Source: Acidiferrobacter sp. (GTDB taxonomy: Bacteria > Pseudomonadota > Gammaproteobacteria > Acidiferrobacterales > Acidiferrobacteraceae). From it: DNA of 40,381 bases. Shown in pieces: positions 40,115 through 40,381 of the stretch. Position numbers and translations under genes: made by a program. The stretch's first letter is position 1; each line of letters starts with the position of its first letter. The notes under the pieces were generated by a model. That model was given only the letters and a program-made list of their open reading frames with translations, ran no database searches and had not been told where the DNA came from. The stretch spans positions 1 through 40,381 of the forward strand of contig DAIDMD010000033.1 in the NCBI GenBank assembly GCA_027449165.1, read 5' to 3'.

Positions 40115-40381
40115 AGTGTGCTCCTTGCTTGATCGTATTTCATCTCGGTGCTCATGGACTCACTGAGCATCTCATGCAACTCCTGCGGTGAAATGTCCAG
40201 TAACCGGGCCTTATGCGCCACTCGGCGGAGTTGCGCCAGCAGGTCCCGGGTTTGTGCTGTTTTATGTCGCTCCGCAACGGTATTGGACCGTACAAATGTG
40301 CCGCTGCCGTGGCGGGTTTCCAGCCAGCCCTCGGTTGTCAGACGTTCATAAACATGCAGAATGGTGTTTTGATTTACGGCC
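40111..40381 (-). CDS. GntR family regulator (YtrA-like), 5' end cut by window edge
   Basis: Minus-strand AVNQNTILHVYERLTTEGWLETRHGSGTFVRSNTVAERHKTAQTRDLL...STL-stop, with ATGA overlap into the ABC ATPase start. Confidence 0.85.
   Translation of the reverse strand, partial: AVNQNTILHVYERLTTEGWLETRHGSGTFVRSNTVAERHKTAQTRDLLAQLRRVAHKARLLDISPQELHEMLSESMSTEMKYDQARSTL

Overview
High-GC gammaproteobacterial chromosome segment, probably from an acidophilic or sulfur-oxidising lineage (inferred from gene content). From left to right it contains: a TnpB gene cut by the window edge; an EVE / YmdB-like / fau / 6S RNA / zapA / TIGR02449 block; ygfB-pepP-ubiH-ubiI; an Mla/MCE-type lipid ABC transporter operon whose permease carries a STAS domain; ntrC-ntrB; a divergent NRAMP-like transporter; an alkA C-terminal remnant; ogt; an APC permease; an HDAC-like hydrolase; a divergent XRE regulator pair; a qmoA-qmoB-hdrC-hdrB cassette; a CbbQ/NorQ-type MoxR ATPase and a CbbO/NorD-type VWA protein separated by an antisense glutaredoxin; a HiPIP with a Met/His-rich insertion; a methyltransferase; a patatin; gatCAB; and mreBCD-mrdA-rodA. 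The right end is an abrupt junction where rodA is cut off and joined tail-to-tail to a truncated, lower-GC YtrA/YtrB-like (GntR + ABC ATPase) operon. The strongest leads are the Qmo/Hdr hybrid with its neighbours, the modified HiPIP, the NtrC/sigma54-type sites upstream of ntrB, and the rodA/ABC junction. I found no CRISPR array, rRNA or tRNA. All calls come from reading motifs by eye; no database search was run.
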